A stretch of 5,206 nucleotides of DNA. It comes from Candidatus Didemnitutus sp. (GTDB taxonomy: Bacteria; Verrucomicrobiota; Verrucomicrobiia; Opitutales; Opitutaceae). The DNA is taken from NCBI GenBank assembly GCA_030682505.1, contig JAUXOH010000179.1, positions 1 to 5,206 of the forward strand. The letters run 5' to 3'. The notes under the pieces were generated by a model that was not told the origin of the DNA, ran no database searches, and saw only the letters and a list, made by a program, of their open reading frames with translations. Position 1 is the stretch's first letter, and every line of letters starts with the position of its first letter. Both the position numbers and the translations under genes were made by a program. This document shows positions 1 to 5,206 of this stretch, one piece after another.

Positions 1-788
1 TCAGGGTGGGCCGCAAAGTAGTCGGCGACAAAGCCGAGCGCCCCGGGCAGGTAGAAATCGTCGGAATTGAGCCACGCCATGATGTCATTCGGTCCGCCGG
101 TGGTTTGCGCGAACCCCGTAGCGATGGCGTCGGCCTGCCCCCGGTCGGGCTCGCTGGCCCAAGCGTGCAGGCGCGGCGCAACCTTCCTGATCAGTTCGGC
201 GCTGCCGTCGGTCGAACCGCCGTCGCGCACCACATAGTGACAGGTCACGCCCGGCTGCTCGAGCACGCTGCCTATGGTTTCCCGTAGGAACGTTGCCTGC
301 TGGAAGGAGGGGGTGACGATGGAAAACTGCGGGCGCGCTTCCGGCCGACGGGATGGAGGAAATTTCTCCGGCTGGATCTCGCGGGGTGGATGGGCCATGT
401 GCGCCGGCATCTGGAAAAACATCAGCTCCGTCCAGTCTCCACCGCCCAACCACAAGGGCAGGAATCGCCGCTTGATCCGCACGGTGCGGTTGAAAATGGG
501 CGTCCATGTCGTGTCGGCCAACCGTGCTTCGATGACGAGATTGACGCGCCCGGCCGGCAGCGTGCCTCGTATCTCAAAACCCGTGCCATCATCGGGGGCG
601 GCGGGCAGTGCGGCCTTGACGTCGGGCCGCGGCAGCCCGATGACGCCGGTCAACACGTGATCCGCCGTGCAAAGGCGGATGCCTGCGACCGAGGGTCCCT
701 CTGAGGCAAAGCACCAGCCGCGAATGATCACGCAGCGCGACGTCTGGCTCCAGTCGCTGGGTTGGTCGATGTAGAACTGCAGGGACAC
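1..788 (-). CDS. Family 2 glycosyltransferase with N-terminal accessory domain (partial, C-terminus beyond the left edge)
   Basis: Probably a cytoplasmic GT-A glycosyltransferase that moves a sugar from a nucleotide-sugar donor to a growing glycan; donor and acceptor cannot be told. Counting from a GTG at 788-786, 262 residues are visible. The family-2 domain begins near residue 154 with FSIVTPSFQQ, followed by DGGSTDGS (189-196), EPDRGQADAI (213-222) and WLNSDD (239-244), whose SDD is the DXD-type metal and nucleotide site. The frame stays open to the window edge, so the rest of the catalytic domain is missing. Residues 1 to about 120 form a separate domain with IIRGWCF and regular alternating hydrophobic positions, probably a beta-sandwich; then comes a Pro/Arg-rich linker (about 128-153). 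The start is uncertain: there is no ATG before residue 123, and no good Shine-Dalgarno. GTG at 788 lies 23 bases after the upstream stop and retains the whole extra domain. It is probably the last visible gene of the operon. Confidence 0.88.
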   Translation of the reverse strand, partial: MSLQFYIDQPSDWSQTSRCVIIRGWCFASEGPSVAGIRLCTADHVLTGVIGLPRPDVKAALPAAPDDGTGFEIRGTLPAGRVNLVIEARLADTTWTPIFNRTVRIKRRFLPLWLGGGDWTELMFFQMPAHMAHPPREIQPEKFPPSRRPEARPQFSIVTPSFQQATFLRETIGSVLEQPGVTCHYVVRDGGSTDGSAELIRKVAPRLHAWASEPDRGQADAIATGFAQTTGGPNDIMAWLNSDDFYLPGALGFVADYFAAHP

Positions 789-811
789 GGGGAGGTCGGC
801 TTGCCGCCCAC

Positions 812-2230
812 TCAGACGAATTTCAACTTGCGGGCGGCGAACATCACCATGCGCAACAACAGCCAACCGTGGCTCCAGCGCTGGATGTTGGTGCTCCCGT
901 AGGTGCGCTCGCGATAGCGAATGGGGACGTCCGCAATTTTCAGATTCAATTTGGCGGCCCCGAAGAGCAGGTCGAAATCGCCGAAGGGATCGAAGTCACC
1001 GAAGTAGGCTCGGTTGGCGGCGATTTTTTCGTAGTGCGCACGACTGAGGACCTTGGTGCCGCAAAGCGTATCCTTCACCGGTTGGCCGAGCAGCCAGGTG
1101 AAGATGAGGCCGAAGGTCTTGTTCGCGCAAAGATTGAGGAACTGCATGGCCTTTTCGTCCATCGGATAGACCAACCGAACCCCGTTGGCGAACTCCGCTC
1201 GCCCTTCCGCCAGCACGTCGTAGAACTTTGGCAGCTCTTCGGGCGGCATCGTCAGGTCGGCGTCGAGGATCATGAGAATGTCTCCGGTGGCGGCGGCGAA
1301 GCCCATCCGCACGGCGTCGCCCTTGCCCTTGCCGGTTTGCTGCATGAGCTGGATCTTCTTGTGCGGGTAGGCGGCGGCAACCCGCTGGATCTCGGCCCAA
1401 GTATTGTCGCGCGAGTGGCCTTCGACGAAGATGAGCTCGGTGCCGGCGCCCATGTCCGGAGTGCGGAGTACGGCGGCCTCAATATTGCCGGCCTCGTTGC
1501 GAGCGGGGATGATGACGGAGACCGATCGCGCCCCGCGTTCAGTGCGGCGGGCGGGTCGCGCCACGCAGAAGGTCGTGAGACAAAACCAGCCCAACAGGGG
1601 AGCCAGCCAGCGGTTGAGCAGGTGTTCCAACCCGAGGCAACGGATCGGCAGCAGCACCCGGGACTGGCTGGCCACCAGGCTCCAATCTGCCAACTGCAGG
1701 AAGTTGCGCATGTCGCCCATGCTGATCCAGCTGCTTTGGGGCTGGCGGGGGCGCAGGCCCATCGACTCAGCCACGGCCAGCACGGGGCGCCAGAGCGTGG
1801 AGTAGAAATTCAGGATCAACCGTGTATCCGCATGGGAGACACGATGCAGCTGCTCCAACAACTGCTGAACGTCAGCCGCGAAATTCAACGTTTCAGAGAT
1901 GATGATGCAATCGAAGCGTTCGCTCAGATCGAGGGCTTCGCCGGCTTGCACGTGGAACTCGGCTTCGGGCAGGCGGACCCGGGCGGCACCGATCTGGGTT
2001 TTGGATAGATCGACGCCCACCCGGCGACCGGCTTGCAGCTGGGCGAGCAATTCACCGGAACCACATCCGATTTCCAATACTGATGCACCGGCCGGGATGT
2101 AGAGATTGTAATAGCGAGAGAGCCAGTTGCGGTAATAACGGGCGGCACCACCCAAGGCGGTGGGAGCGGCGTCATTGAAGGCGCGAATCTTCGCCAGGTG
2201 CAGTTCGGTGAGCTGGGAGAGAGCGGCCAT
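812..2230 (-). CDS. Bifunctional class I SAM methyltransferase / family 2 glycosyltransferase
   Basis: A 472-residue two-domain fusion. Residues about 25-200 are a Rossmann methyltransferase: the SAM-binding motif I is VLEIGCGSGELL (51-62), the acidic residue after strand 2 is in VGVDLS (71-76), and FDCIIISETL (106-115) fits the motif around strand 4. A hydrophobic linker (about 204-223) may touch the membrane. Residues about 236-472 are a GT-A family-2 domain close to polyprenyl-phosphate hexose synthases: VIIPARNEAGNI (239-250), FVEGHSRDNT (268-277), GKGKGDAVRMGF (300-311), DADLTMPPEE with the DXD motif (323-332), and a conserved-looking C-terminal part with KDTLCGTK (386-393) and FGDFDLLFGA (416-425). 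No C-terminal membrane helices are present, unlike GtrB-type enzymes. The ATG at 2230 is chosen over an in-frame ATG at 2275 because AAGGAG stands 10 bases before it and it lies one base after the previous stop; the longer start would overlap the previous gene by 44 bases. This domain fusion is, to my knowledge, a recurrent architecture in polysaccharide loci. Exact substrates are unknown. Confidence 0.95.
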   Translation of the reverse strand: MAALSQLTELHLAKIRAFNDAAPTALGGAARYYRNWLSRYYNLYIPAGASVLEIGCGSGELLAQLQAGRRVGVDLSKTQIGAARVRLPEAEFHVQAGEALDLSERFDCIIISETLNFAADVQQLLEQLHRVSHADTRLILNFYSTLWRPVLAVAESMGLRPRQPQSSWISMGDMRNFLQLADWSLVASQSRVLLPIRCLGLEHLLNRWLAPLLGWFCLTTFCVARPARRTERGARSVSVIIPARNEAGNIEAAVLRTPDMGAGTELIFVEGHSRDNTWAEIQRVAAAYPHKKIQLMQQTGKGKGDAVRMGFAAATGDILMILDADLTMPPEELPKFYDVLAEGRAEFANGVRLVYPMDEKAMQFLNLCANKTFGLIFTWLLGQPVKDTLCGTKVLSRAHYEKIAANRAYFGDFDPFGDFDLLFGAAKLNLKIADVPIRYRERTYGSTNIQRWSHGWLLLRMVMFAARKLKFV

Positions 2231-2231
2231 G

Positions 2232-2999
2232 TCAGGATTTCTCCTTTTCCAATACGACCAGGAGTCGGGCGGCAAACAAGCGGGGAAACGGAGCCGCCAG
2301 AAAATCGAGACCGCGCATCAGGCCGTGCAAAAAACGACCGCCCAGTTGGGGACCGGAAAAGCCGCCGGAGGCGAAATAGTCGAAAGAGGTGATCGGTCGC
2401 ACCTCGTGTATTTTCCATCCGGGAAGGCGATCGTGGCCTTCGCCCCACCAGAACAATCGCGTGGCCGAACCTTGGGCGGCATAGTAGTCGGCGTCGGCGG
2501 CCGAAAAACCGGCGGGAGCTTCCCACGTGATCGGATCCCTCACGGCCACGGGCTCGTGGTGGAAGAAATGGTAGACCAGTCGAGCGACCCAACTGGCAGC
2601 CGGTTCAAACAGGATCAAGCGACCGCCGGGCTGGAGGACCCGATGAAACTCACGCAAGGCAGTGCCGGGATAGCGCAGGTGATGCCACACGTCGAACAGG
2701 ATGAGGTGGGAGACCGAATTGTCACCCAAACTCAGTTGGTAACAGTTCTCCTGACGATCCAGCCAGGGATTGGAGAAGAGGTCAGTTGTGACACATTGGG
2801 GAATCACGTCCTTGATCCGTCCCATTCCCGATCCCAGTTCAACCACGGGTCCAGACAAGTGGGGGTCAAGGCGGACGGCGAGCAGCCGGTAGAAGTCGTA
2901 ATAGATCTTTCGCAACATCGGCTTGCGTGACCACGCCTCACGGTTGCGCTGAATTTCGATGTTATGTTGCCCGAGGGGAAGTTCGTTGACGGCGTTCAT
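2232..2999 (-). CDS. Class I SAM-dependent methyltransferase
   Basis: A 255-residue cytoplasmic methyltransferase of the Methyltransf_11 / UbiE-like type. Motif I is VVELGSGMGRI (52-62); an acidic residue follows in TTDLF (71-75). Then come LILFDVWHHLRYP (99-111), where an acidic residue and a His pair sit at the active-site strand, and FHRVLQPGGRLILFEP (118-133), the typical post-motif region. The N-terminal stretch with IEIQRNREAW and a basic helix (about 14-45) looks like a lid or substrate-recognition segment, and about 110 residues beyond the core probably shape the acceptor site. There is no signal peptide or membrane helix. The ATG at 2999 is the first in frame and keeps that N-terminal segment, but no Shine-Dalgarno precedes it. 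It follows a 251-base gap and ends one base before the fused methyltransferase/glycosyltransferase, so the pair is surely co-transcribed. Its acceptor may be a sugar, lipid or glycan end; the sequence does not tell which. Confidence 0.93.
   Translation of the reverse strand: MNAVNELPLGQHNIEIQRNREAWSRKPMLRKIYYDFYRLLAVRLDPHLSGPVVELGSGMGRIKDVIPQCVTTDLFSNPWLDRQENCYQLSLGDNSVSHLILFDVWHHLRYPGTALREFHRVLQPGGRLILFEPAASWVARLVYHFFHHEPVAVRDPITWEAPAGFSAADADYYAAQGSATRLFWWGEGHDRLPGWKIHEVRPITSFDYFASGGFSGPQLGGRFLHGLMRGLDFLAAPFPRLFAARLLVVLEKEKS
2241..2246 (-). promoter_or_regulatory. Ribosome binding site AAGGAG of the fusion gene
   Basis: AAGGAG on the minus strand, 10 bases before the ATG at 2230 and inside the 3' end of the preceding methyltransferase gene. 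It decides the start: the in-frame ATG at 2275 lies upstream of it. With a one-base gap between stop and start, translation of the two genes is probably coupled. Confidence 0.7.
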
Positions 3000-3076
3000 G
3001 GCGATGGCACGGATGCCGCAAGCAATACCTGATCAAGCGGATTGTGCCTAGCAGCGAGTAGATCGGCAAGATTCAT
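2996..3076 (-). CDS. Possible 26-codon leader ORF overlapping the methyltransferase start
   Basis: An ATG at 3076 opens a 26-residue frame beginning MNLADLLAARHNPLDQ and ending with a TGA that overlaps the methyltransferase ATG as ATGA, the usual form of translational coupling. That gene lacks its own Shine-Dalgarno, which would fit coupling. Against it: no Shine-Dalgarno precedes the small ORF, its codon third positions are less GC-rich than in the neighbours, and a promoter candidate lies inside it. It is unrecognised and may be chance. Confidence 0.2.
   Translation of the reverse strand: MNLADLLAARHNPLDQVLLAASVPSP
3041..3069 (-). promoter_or_regulatory. Weak sigma-70-like promoter candidate for the methyltransferase operon
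   Basis: On the minus strand TTGCCG (3069-3064) and CACAAT (3046-3041) are separated by exactly 17 bases; each matches four of six positions of the TTGACA/TATAAT consensus. Transcription would start near 3034, giving a leader of about 35 bases before the ATG at 2999. The position after a 251-base gap is sensible, but matches of this quality occur by chance. Confidence 0.25.
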
Positions 3077-3109
3077 GGGCAATGAATGCGGATGGGCGAA
3101 AACCGAGCA

Positions 3110-3124
3110 TCAAGGATTCAAGGA
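3110..3124. repeat. Small tandem repeat TCAAGGA x2
   Basis: TCAAGGA occurs at 3110-3116 and again at 3118-3124, one base apart. It sits in the middle of the 251-base gap next to T-rich stretches (3130-3140). Too short to interpret on its own. Confidence 0.3.
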
Positions 3125-3176
3125 GCCGCTTTTTAGTTTTTGCGTCGAGGACGAATTCACAATTCAGCGGGGACCT

Positions 3177-3248
3177 TCCCAACTCGGTTCGTGCCGGCGG
3201 TGAACACTCCAAGGCCGCCGACTTGGAACGTGCCGTTTTCAGTTGGGA
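3177..3248 (-). repeat. Nested imperfect inverted repeat just downstream of the GT-C gene
   Basis: Three nested pairs of arms share one centre: an 8-bp outer pair (TCCCAACT at 3177-3184 with its complement at 3241-3248), a 4-bp middle pair (3187-3190 with 3226-3229) and a 6-bp GC-only inner pair (CGGCGG at 3195-3200 with 3215-3220) around a 14-base loop. A competing 5-bp pair (3209-3213 with 3222-3226) is also possible. The element begins two bases after the TAG stop of the membrane protein gene. No T-tract follows it in the direction of transcription, so it is not a canonical terminator; it may be a structured 3' end, an RNA-stabilising hairpin or a copy of a dispersed repeat. Confidence 0.45.
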
Positions 3249-3250
3249 CC

Positions 3251-4840
3251 CTACTGGCGCGAGAAGACCAACAACTGCCACTCCCGCAGCGTCGACTGCC
3301 CATCGTCAGTCGGGATAGCGACTTCGTGGAGGGCGTGAAAACCCAGAGCCGACAGCCGATCGGCAAGACGGTTGCGATTTTCTTCCGCAAAACCCGATTC
3401 CAAGTAGATGAGTCGGTTGATTGCCTGCAGATCTAGTTTTTCGAGGTCGTCGAGCAAGACGGCCGCAGTGGGAATTGGCTGCGAGAAGGTCACGGTTGAC
3501 CGAATCACGAAGTCATGGAAAACGACCGCGTCGTGGGCGCGTGCAGTGGCGGAAATTCCGTCGCTCAGAGTCTGCCACGTGTAGGCGCGCGAAAGACCGG
3601 TATCAAGATAGGGGTCCTGATAATAGCTCCGGGTTTGGTAAGCTCCTGAGCCCGTCAGAACCACCAGCGCGATCAAGGTGAGGGCATTCAGACCCCTGCG
3701 TTCCCAGGTGGCTAGACGTTTGGATTTGCGCGCGGTATAGAAAAAATGAAAGGCCATTGCGATCAACCAGACCAAGAAGAAATAATGAACGACAAAATAG
3801 CGCGGCCAGACCGACAGATTTTCAACTTTGTAGAAATAACCGACCTGAAAGGACAGGGAGACCGCAATGCAAAGTGCCATCAAGCAACCCTGGCGCTTGA
3901 AATCCTGCGGTGCCACTTCCCCGTCGACCCGGAATTTCCGGTTCCAAATCAGAGACGCGGCGCCGACCACGAGGATGATCCAAAACCAAAAGAGCAAATC
4001 GGTGAAGAGAGAATGGCCATCGAGGTGTCCAACAATCGCGAGATGAAACCCATCGGATAGTTGCGGCCACAAGGCCGATGACTCGACGCCCCACCGGCCA
4101 ACATCCACTTTCTGCCGATTAGTTTGCAGATACGTCCAACTGGCCGACAGAACAACGAGGTAGCTGAGTGCCAGGTGGGAAAAGAAGCGCCAGCGATCGA
4201 CCCGCGGGCGCGTGATCAAAAAAAGAAACTGACCGATCGCCGGGAAGACCACCCAAGTCTGGGTGAAGAAACCAACCCCCAGCAATAGTCCATACGCCGT
4301 GAACCAACCGCTGTCAGCCCACGGCCGGCTCAGGGTTCGATTGTCCAGTTGAAGAACCAACCACGAGGACCAGATGTAAAACGTAACCGCGACAATATAC
4401 TCACGGATCTGAAGGACGTGCATGAACAGGTAGGCATTGAAGGAGAACAGTCCGATCAAAAAAAGCCGCGGGACCAGCTGCCACTGTTTGGAGAGAGCCA
4501 ATAATCCCTGCAGGGACACCCAGAGAAAGAAGATATTAACGAGCCGGAAAAAAATCACATTGTGGGTCTGGGCCACGCTCATGAGCGTGTTTTGCATCAA
4601 GTAGTAAAGTGGCTGGTAGGCATAAGGGGAGATCGTCTTCAAGACCTCCGACCAGCTGGCGTGAGGCGAGGGTTCGTGGAAGCCAAAGGCGGCTCCCCCG
4701 TTGATAATTGCCAGTCTGATTCCCTCATCCGTGCTGATGCCTTTGAGGTCGATGAACGCAACATAGGTCGCAATGACGAGCAGGCAGGTCACGTGCAGAA
4801 CCGTTTCGGTGGATACAATGCGTGGAGTTCGAATAGACAT
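3251..4840 (-). CDS. Polytopic GT-C (family 39-like) membrane glycosyltransferase
   Basis: A 529-residue integral membrane protein with about 10-12 predicted helices (clear ones near 13-31, 96-118, 123-145, 148-165, 178-210, 220-238, 278-298, 319-337, 345-369 and 384-402) and a soluble C-terminal part of about 125 residues. After helix 1 the loop carries STDEG (36-40); an acidic DE pair here is the catalytic hallmark of the ArnT/PMT-like GT-C families. It is followed by PYAYQPLYYLM (72-82), like the HPPLYY segment of that group, and WPRYF (345-349) resembles the late RYF motif. Such enzymes transfer a sugar from a polyprenyl-phosphate carrier on the periplasmic side. Family membership rests on layout and these motifs, as overall conservation looks low. 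The ATG at 4840 is supported by AAGGTG eight bases upstream and by helix 1 following directly. The gene is visibly more AT-rich than the two methyltransferase genes. The acceptor could be a lipid-linked glycan or a protein. Confidence 0.85.
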   Translation of the reverse strand: MSIRTPRIVSTETVLHVTCLLVIATYVAFIDLKGISTDEGIRLAIINGGAAFGFHEPSPHASWSEVLKTISPYAYQPLYYLMQNTLMSVAQTHNVIFFRLVNIFFLWVSLQGLLALSKQWQLVPRLFLIGLFSFNAYLFMHVLQIREYIVAVTFYIWSSWLVLQLDNRTLSRPWADSGWFTAYGLLLGVGFFTQTWVVFPAIGQFLFLITRPRVDRWRFFSHLALSYLVVLSASWTYLQTNRQKVDVGRWGVESSALWPQLSDGFHLAIVGHLDGHSLFTDLLFWFWIILVVGAASLIWNRKFRVDGEVAPQDFKRQGCLMALCIAVSLSFQVGYFYKVENLSVWPRYFVVHYFFLVWLIAMAFHFFYTARKSKRLATWERRGLNALTLIALVVLTGSGAYQTRSYYQDPYLDTGLSRAYTWQTLSDGISATARAHDAVVFHDFVIRSTVTFSQPIPTAAVLLDDLEKLDLQAINRLIYLESGFAEENRNRLADRLSALGFHALHEVAIPTDDGQSTLREWQLLVFSRQ

Positions 4841-4848
4841 GGTGGTTA

Positions 4849-4854
4849 CACCTT
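4849..4854 (-). promoter_or_regulatory. Ribosome binding site AAGGTG of the GT-C gene
   Basis: AAGGTG matches AAGGAG at five of six positions and ends eight bases before the ATG at 4840, supporting that start. Confidence 0.5.
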
Positions 4855-4881
4855 GATGAGAGAGCGGGATTTTTCGTTGTG

Positions 4882-4906
4882 CTGGCCCGACCGACAGTCG
4901 GGCCAG
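4882..4906. repeat. Perfect 10-bp intergenic inverted repeat
   Basis: CTGGCCCGAC (4882-4891) and its exact reverse complement (4897-4906) flank a 5-base loop, in the 138-base gap between the right-edge gene and the GT-C gene. The stem is GC-rich and would be a strong RNA hairpin. In the direction of transcription it is followed by CACAACGAAAAATC, with no T-tract, so it is not a standard intrinsic terminator. It could be a degenerate terminator, a processing or stability hairpin, a protein-binding palindrome, or one copy of a dispersed repeat. It ends about 40 bases before the GT-C start codon. Confidence 0.65.
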
Positions 4907-4978
4907 AGATTGAAGCAGGTCTTCGTGCGGTTGTTTCCCCGGATCAAGTCCGCGCCATTCAGTTCGATCGTGGCTTCG

Positions 4979-5206
4979 TCATTTCCGTGGCGCGGAGTCG
5001 GCGAGGAAGGCTTCCAGCGTTGCAGCAAATTCCTTCCGGCTACCATAGCGATCCCGCATGATTTGCAGGTAGGTCGCGGGGTGGGCATCGTGGTCGAAAA
5101 TAAACGTCAGCGTATGTTCTCTCACAGGCAAAGTGACATCGTCTTGGTAATGCGCGTATTTCGGTTTCAACCGAGCATAGACGGTCAGGGTCAGGGCAAG
5201 GGCGGC
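4979..5206 (-). CDS. C-terminal end of an unidentified, probably membrane, protein (partial)
   Basis: The last 75 codons of a gene that begins beyond the right edge, ending with TGA at 4981-4979. The visible part starts with a hydrophobic run (AALALTLTVYARL), which looks like the end of a final membrane helix followed by basic residues. A hydrophilic tail follows with TLTFIFDHDAHP, YLQIMRDRYGSR and a helical FAATLEAFL near the end. Its codon use resembles that of the neighbours and no stop interrupts the frame, while the overlapping frame at 4846-5088 gives an implausible protein. I do not recognise the family. Being just upstream of a GT-C gene in the same direction, another membrane protein of the same locus would be a reasonable guess. 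Confidence 0.65.
   Translation of the reverse strand, partial: AALALTLTVYARLKPKYAHYQDDVTLPVREHTLTFIFDHDAHPATYLQIMRDRYGSRKEFAATLEAFLADSAPRK

Noticed and set aside
85..507. Minus-strand frame of 140 codons inside the left-edge glycosyltransferase
   Set aside because: Alternative frame of a gene with unmistakable family-2 motifs; the product is Arg/Ala/Gly-rich without motifs.
869..2008. Long plus-strand frame of 379 codons
   Set aside because: It lies wholly antisense to the fusion gene, whose motifs are clear. Its product is Gly/Ala/His/Asp-rich with no recognisable fold, as expected from the opposite strand of a GC-rich gene.
2231..2275. Longer start of the fusion gene at ATG 2275
   Set aside because: It would add 15 residues, overlap the previous gene by 44 bases, and lie upstream of the AAGGAG that fits the ATG at 2230.
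2160..2930. Plus-strand frame of 256 codons
   Set aside because: Antisense to the methyltransferase and the start of the fusion gene; no motifs and an unnatural composition.
3048..3281. Minus-strand frame of 77 codons spanning the gap and the end of the GT-C gene
   Set aside because: It overlaps the GT-C 3' end in another frame, has no ribosome site and no domain-like pattern; more likely chance coding in a repeat-like region.
3082..3436. Two plus-strand frames (78 and 98 codons) over the gap and the GT-C 3' end
   Set aside because: They run against all supported genes, have Arg/Pro/Thr-rich products and no start signals.
4871..4906. Palindrome at 4882-4906 as an intrinsic terminator
   Set aside because: On the minus strand the stem is followed by an A-rich stretch, not a T-tract; the T-run lies on the wrong side for a plus-strand terminator as well.
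4846..5088. Minus-strand frame of 80 codons overlapping the right-edge gene
   Set aside because: Its first part is an alternative frame of the partial gene and the rest runs through the palindrome; the product shows no coherent fold despite a few Cys residues.

Overview
The window reads as part of a surface-polysaccharide or glycoconjugate locus from a Gram-negative-type bacterium. All five supported genes lie on the minus strand, so the operon order runs from the right edge to the left. The sequence is GC-rich with codon use to match. The glycosyltransferase with an extra N-terminal domain and the generally weak Shine-Dalgarno signals would fit Verrucomicrobia (Opitutales-like), but that is an impression from the protein style and not a proof.

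Layout in transcription order. (1) 5206-4979: the last 75 codons of an unidentified protein that starts outside the window; it shows the end of a membrane helix and a short hydrophilic tail. (2) 4978-4841: a 138-base gap with a perfect 10-bp inverted repeat (4882-4906) and no clear terminator. (3) 4840-3251: a 529-residue polytopic membrane protein of the GT-C / family-39 type. (4) 3250-3000: a 251-base gap, the only sizeable non-coding stretch. It holds an imperfect nested inverted repeat just after the GT-C stop, a small tandem repeat, a weak promoter candidate and a possible 26-codon leader ORF that overlaps the next start as ATGA. (5) 2999-2232: a stand-alone class I SAM methyltransferase. 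(6) 2230-812: a fused methyltransferase plus family-2 glycosyltransferase, one base after the previous stop. (7) 788 to the left edge: a family-2 glycosyltransferase with an N-terminal accessory domain, cut by the window edge inside its catalytic domain.

How they may work together (inference): the family-2 domain of the fused protein resembles polyprenyl-phosphate hexose synthases such as DPM1. It could load a sugar on a lipid phosphate, which the GT-C protein could use on the periplasmic side. The cytoplasmic family-2 enzyme at the left edge would add further sugars, and the two methyltransferase domains could modify sugars or the glycan. No RNA genes, CRISPR arrays, transposases or phage genes were seen. 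Nothing here amounts to a clearly new system; the least explained parts are the 251-base gap, the right-edge fragment and the N-terminal domain of the left-edge enzyme.
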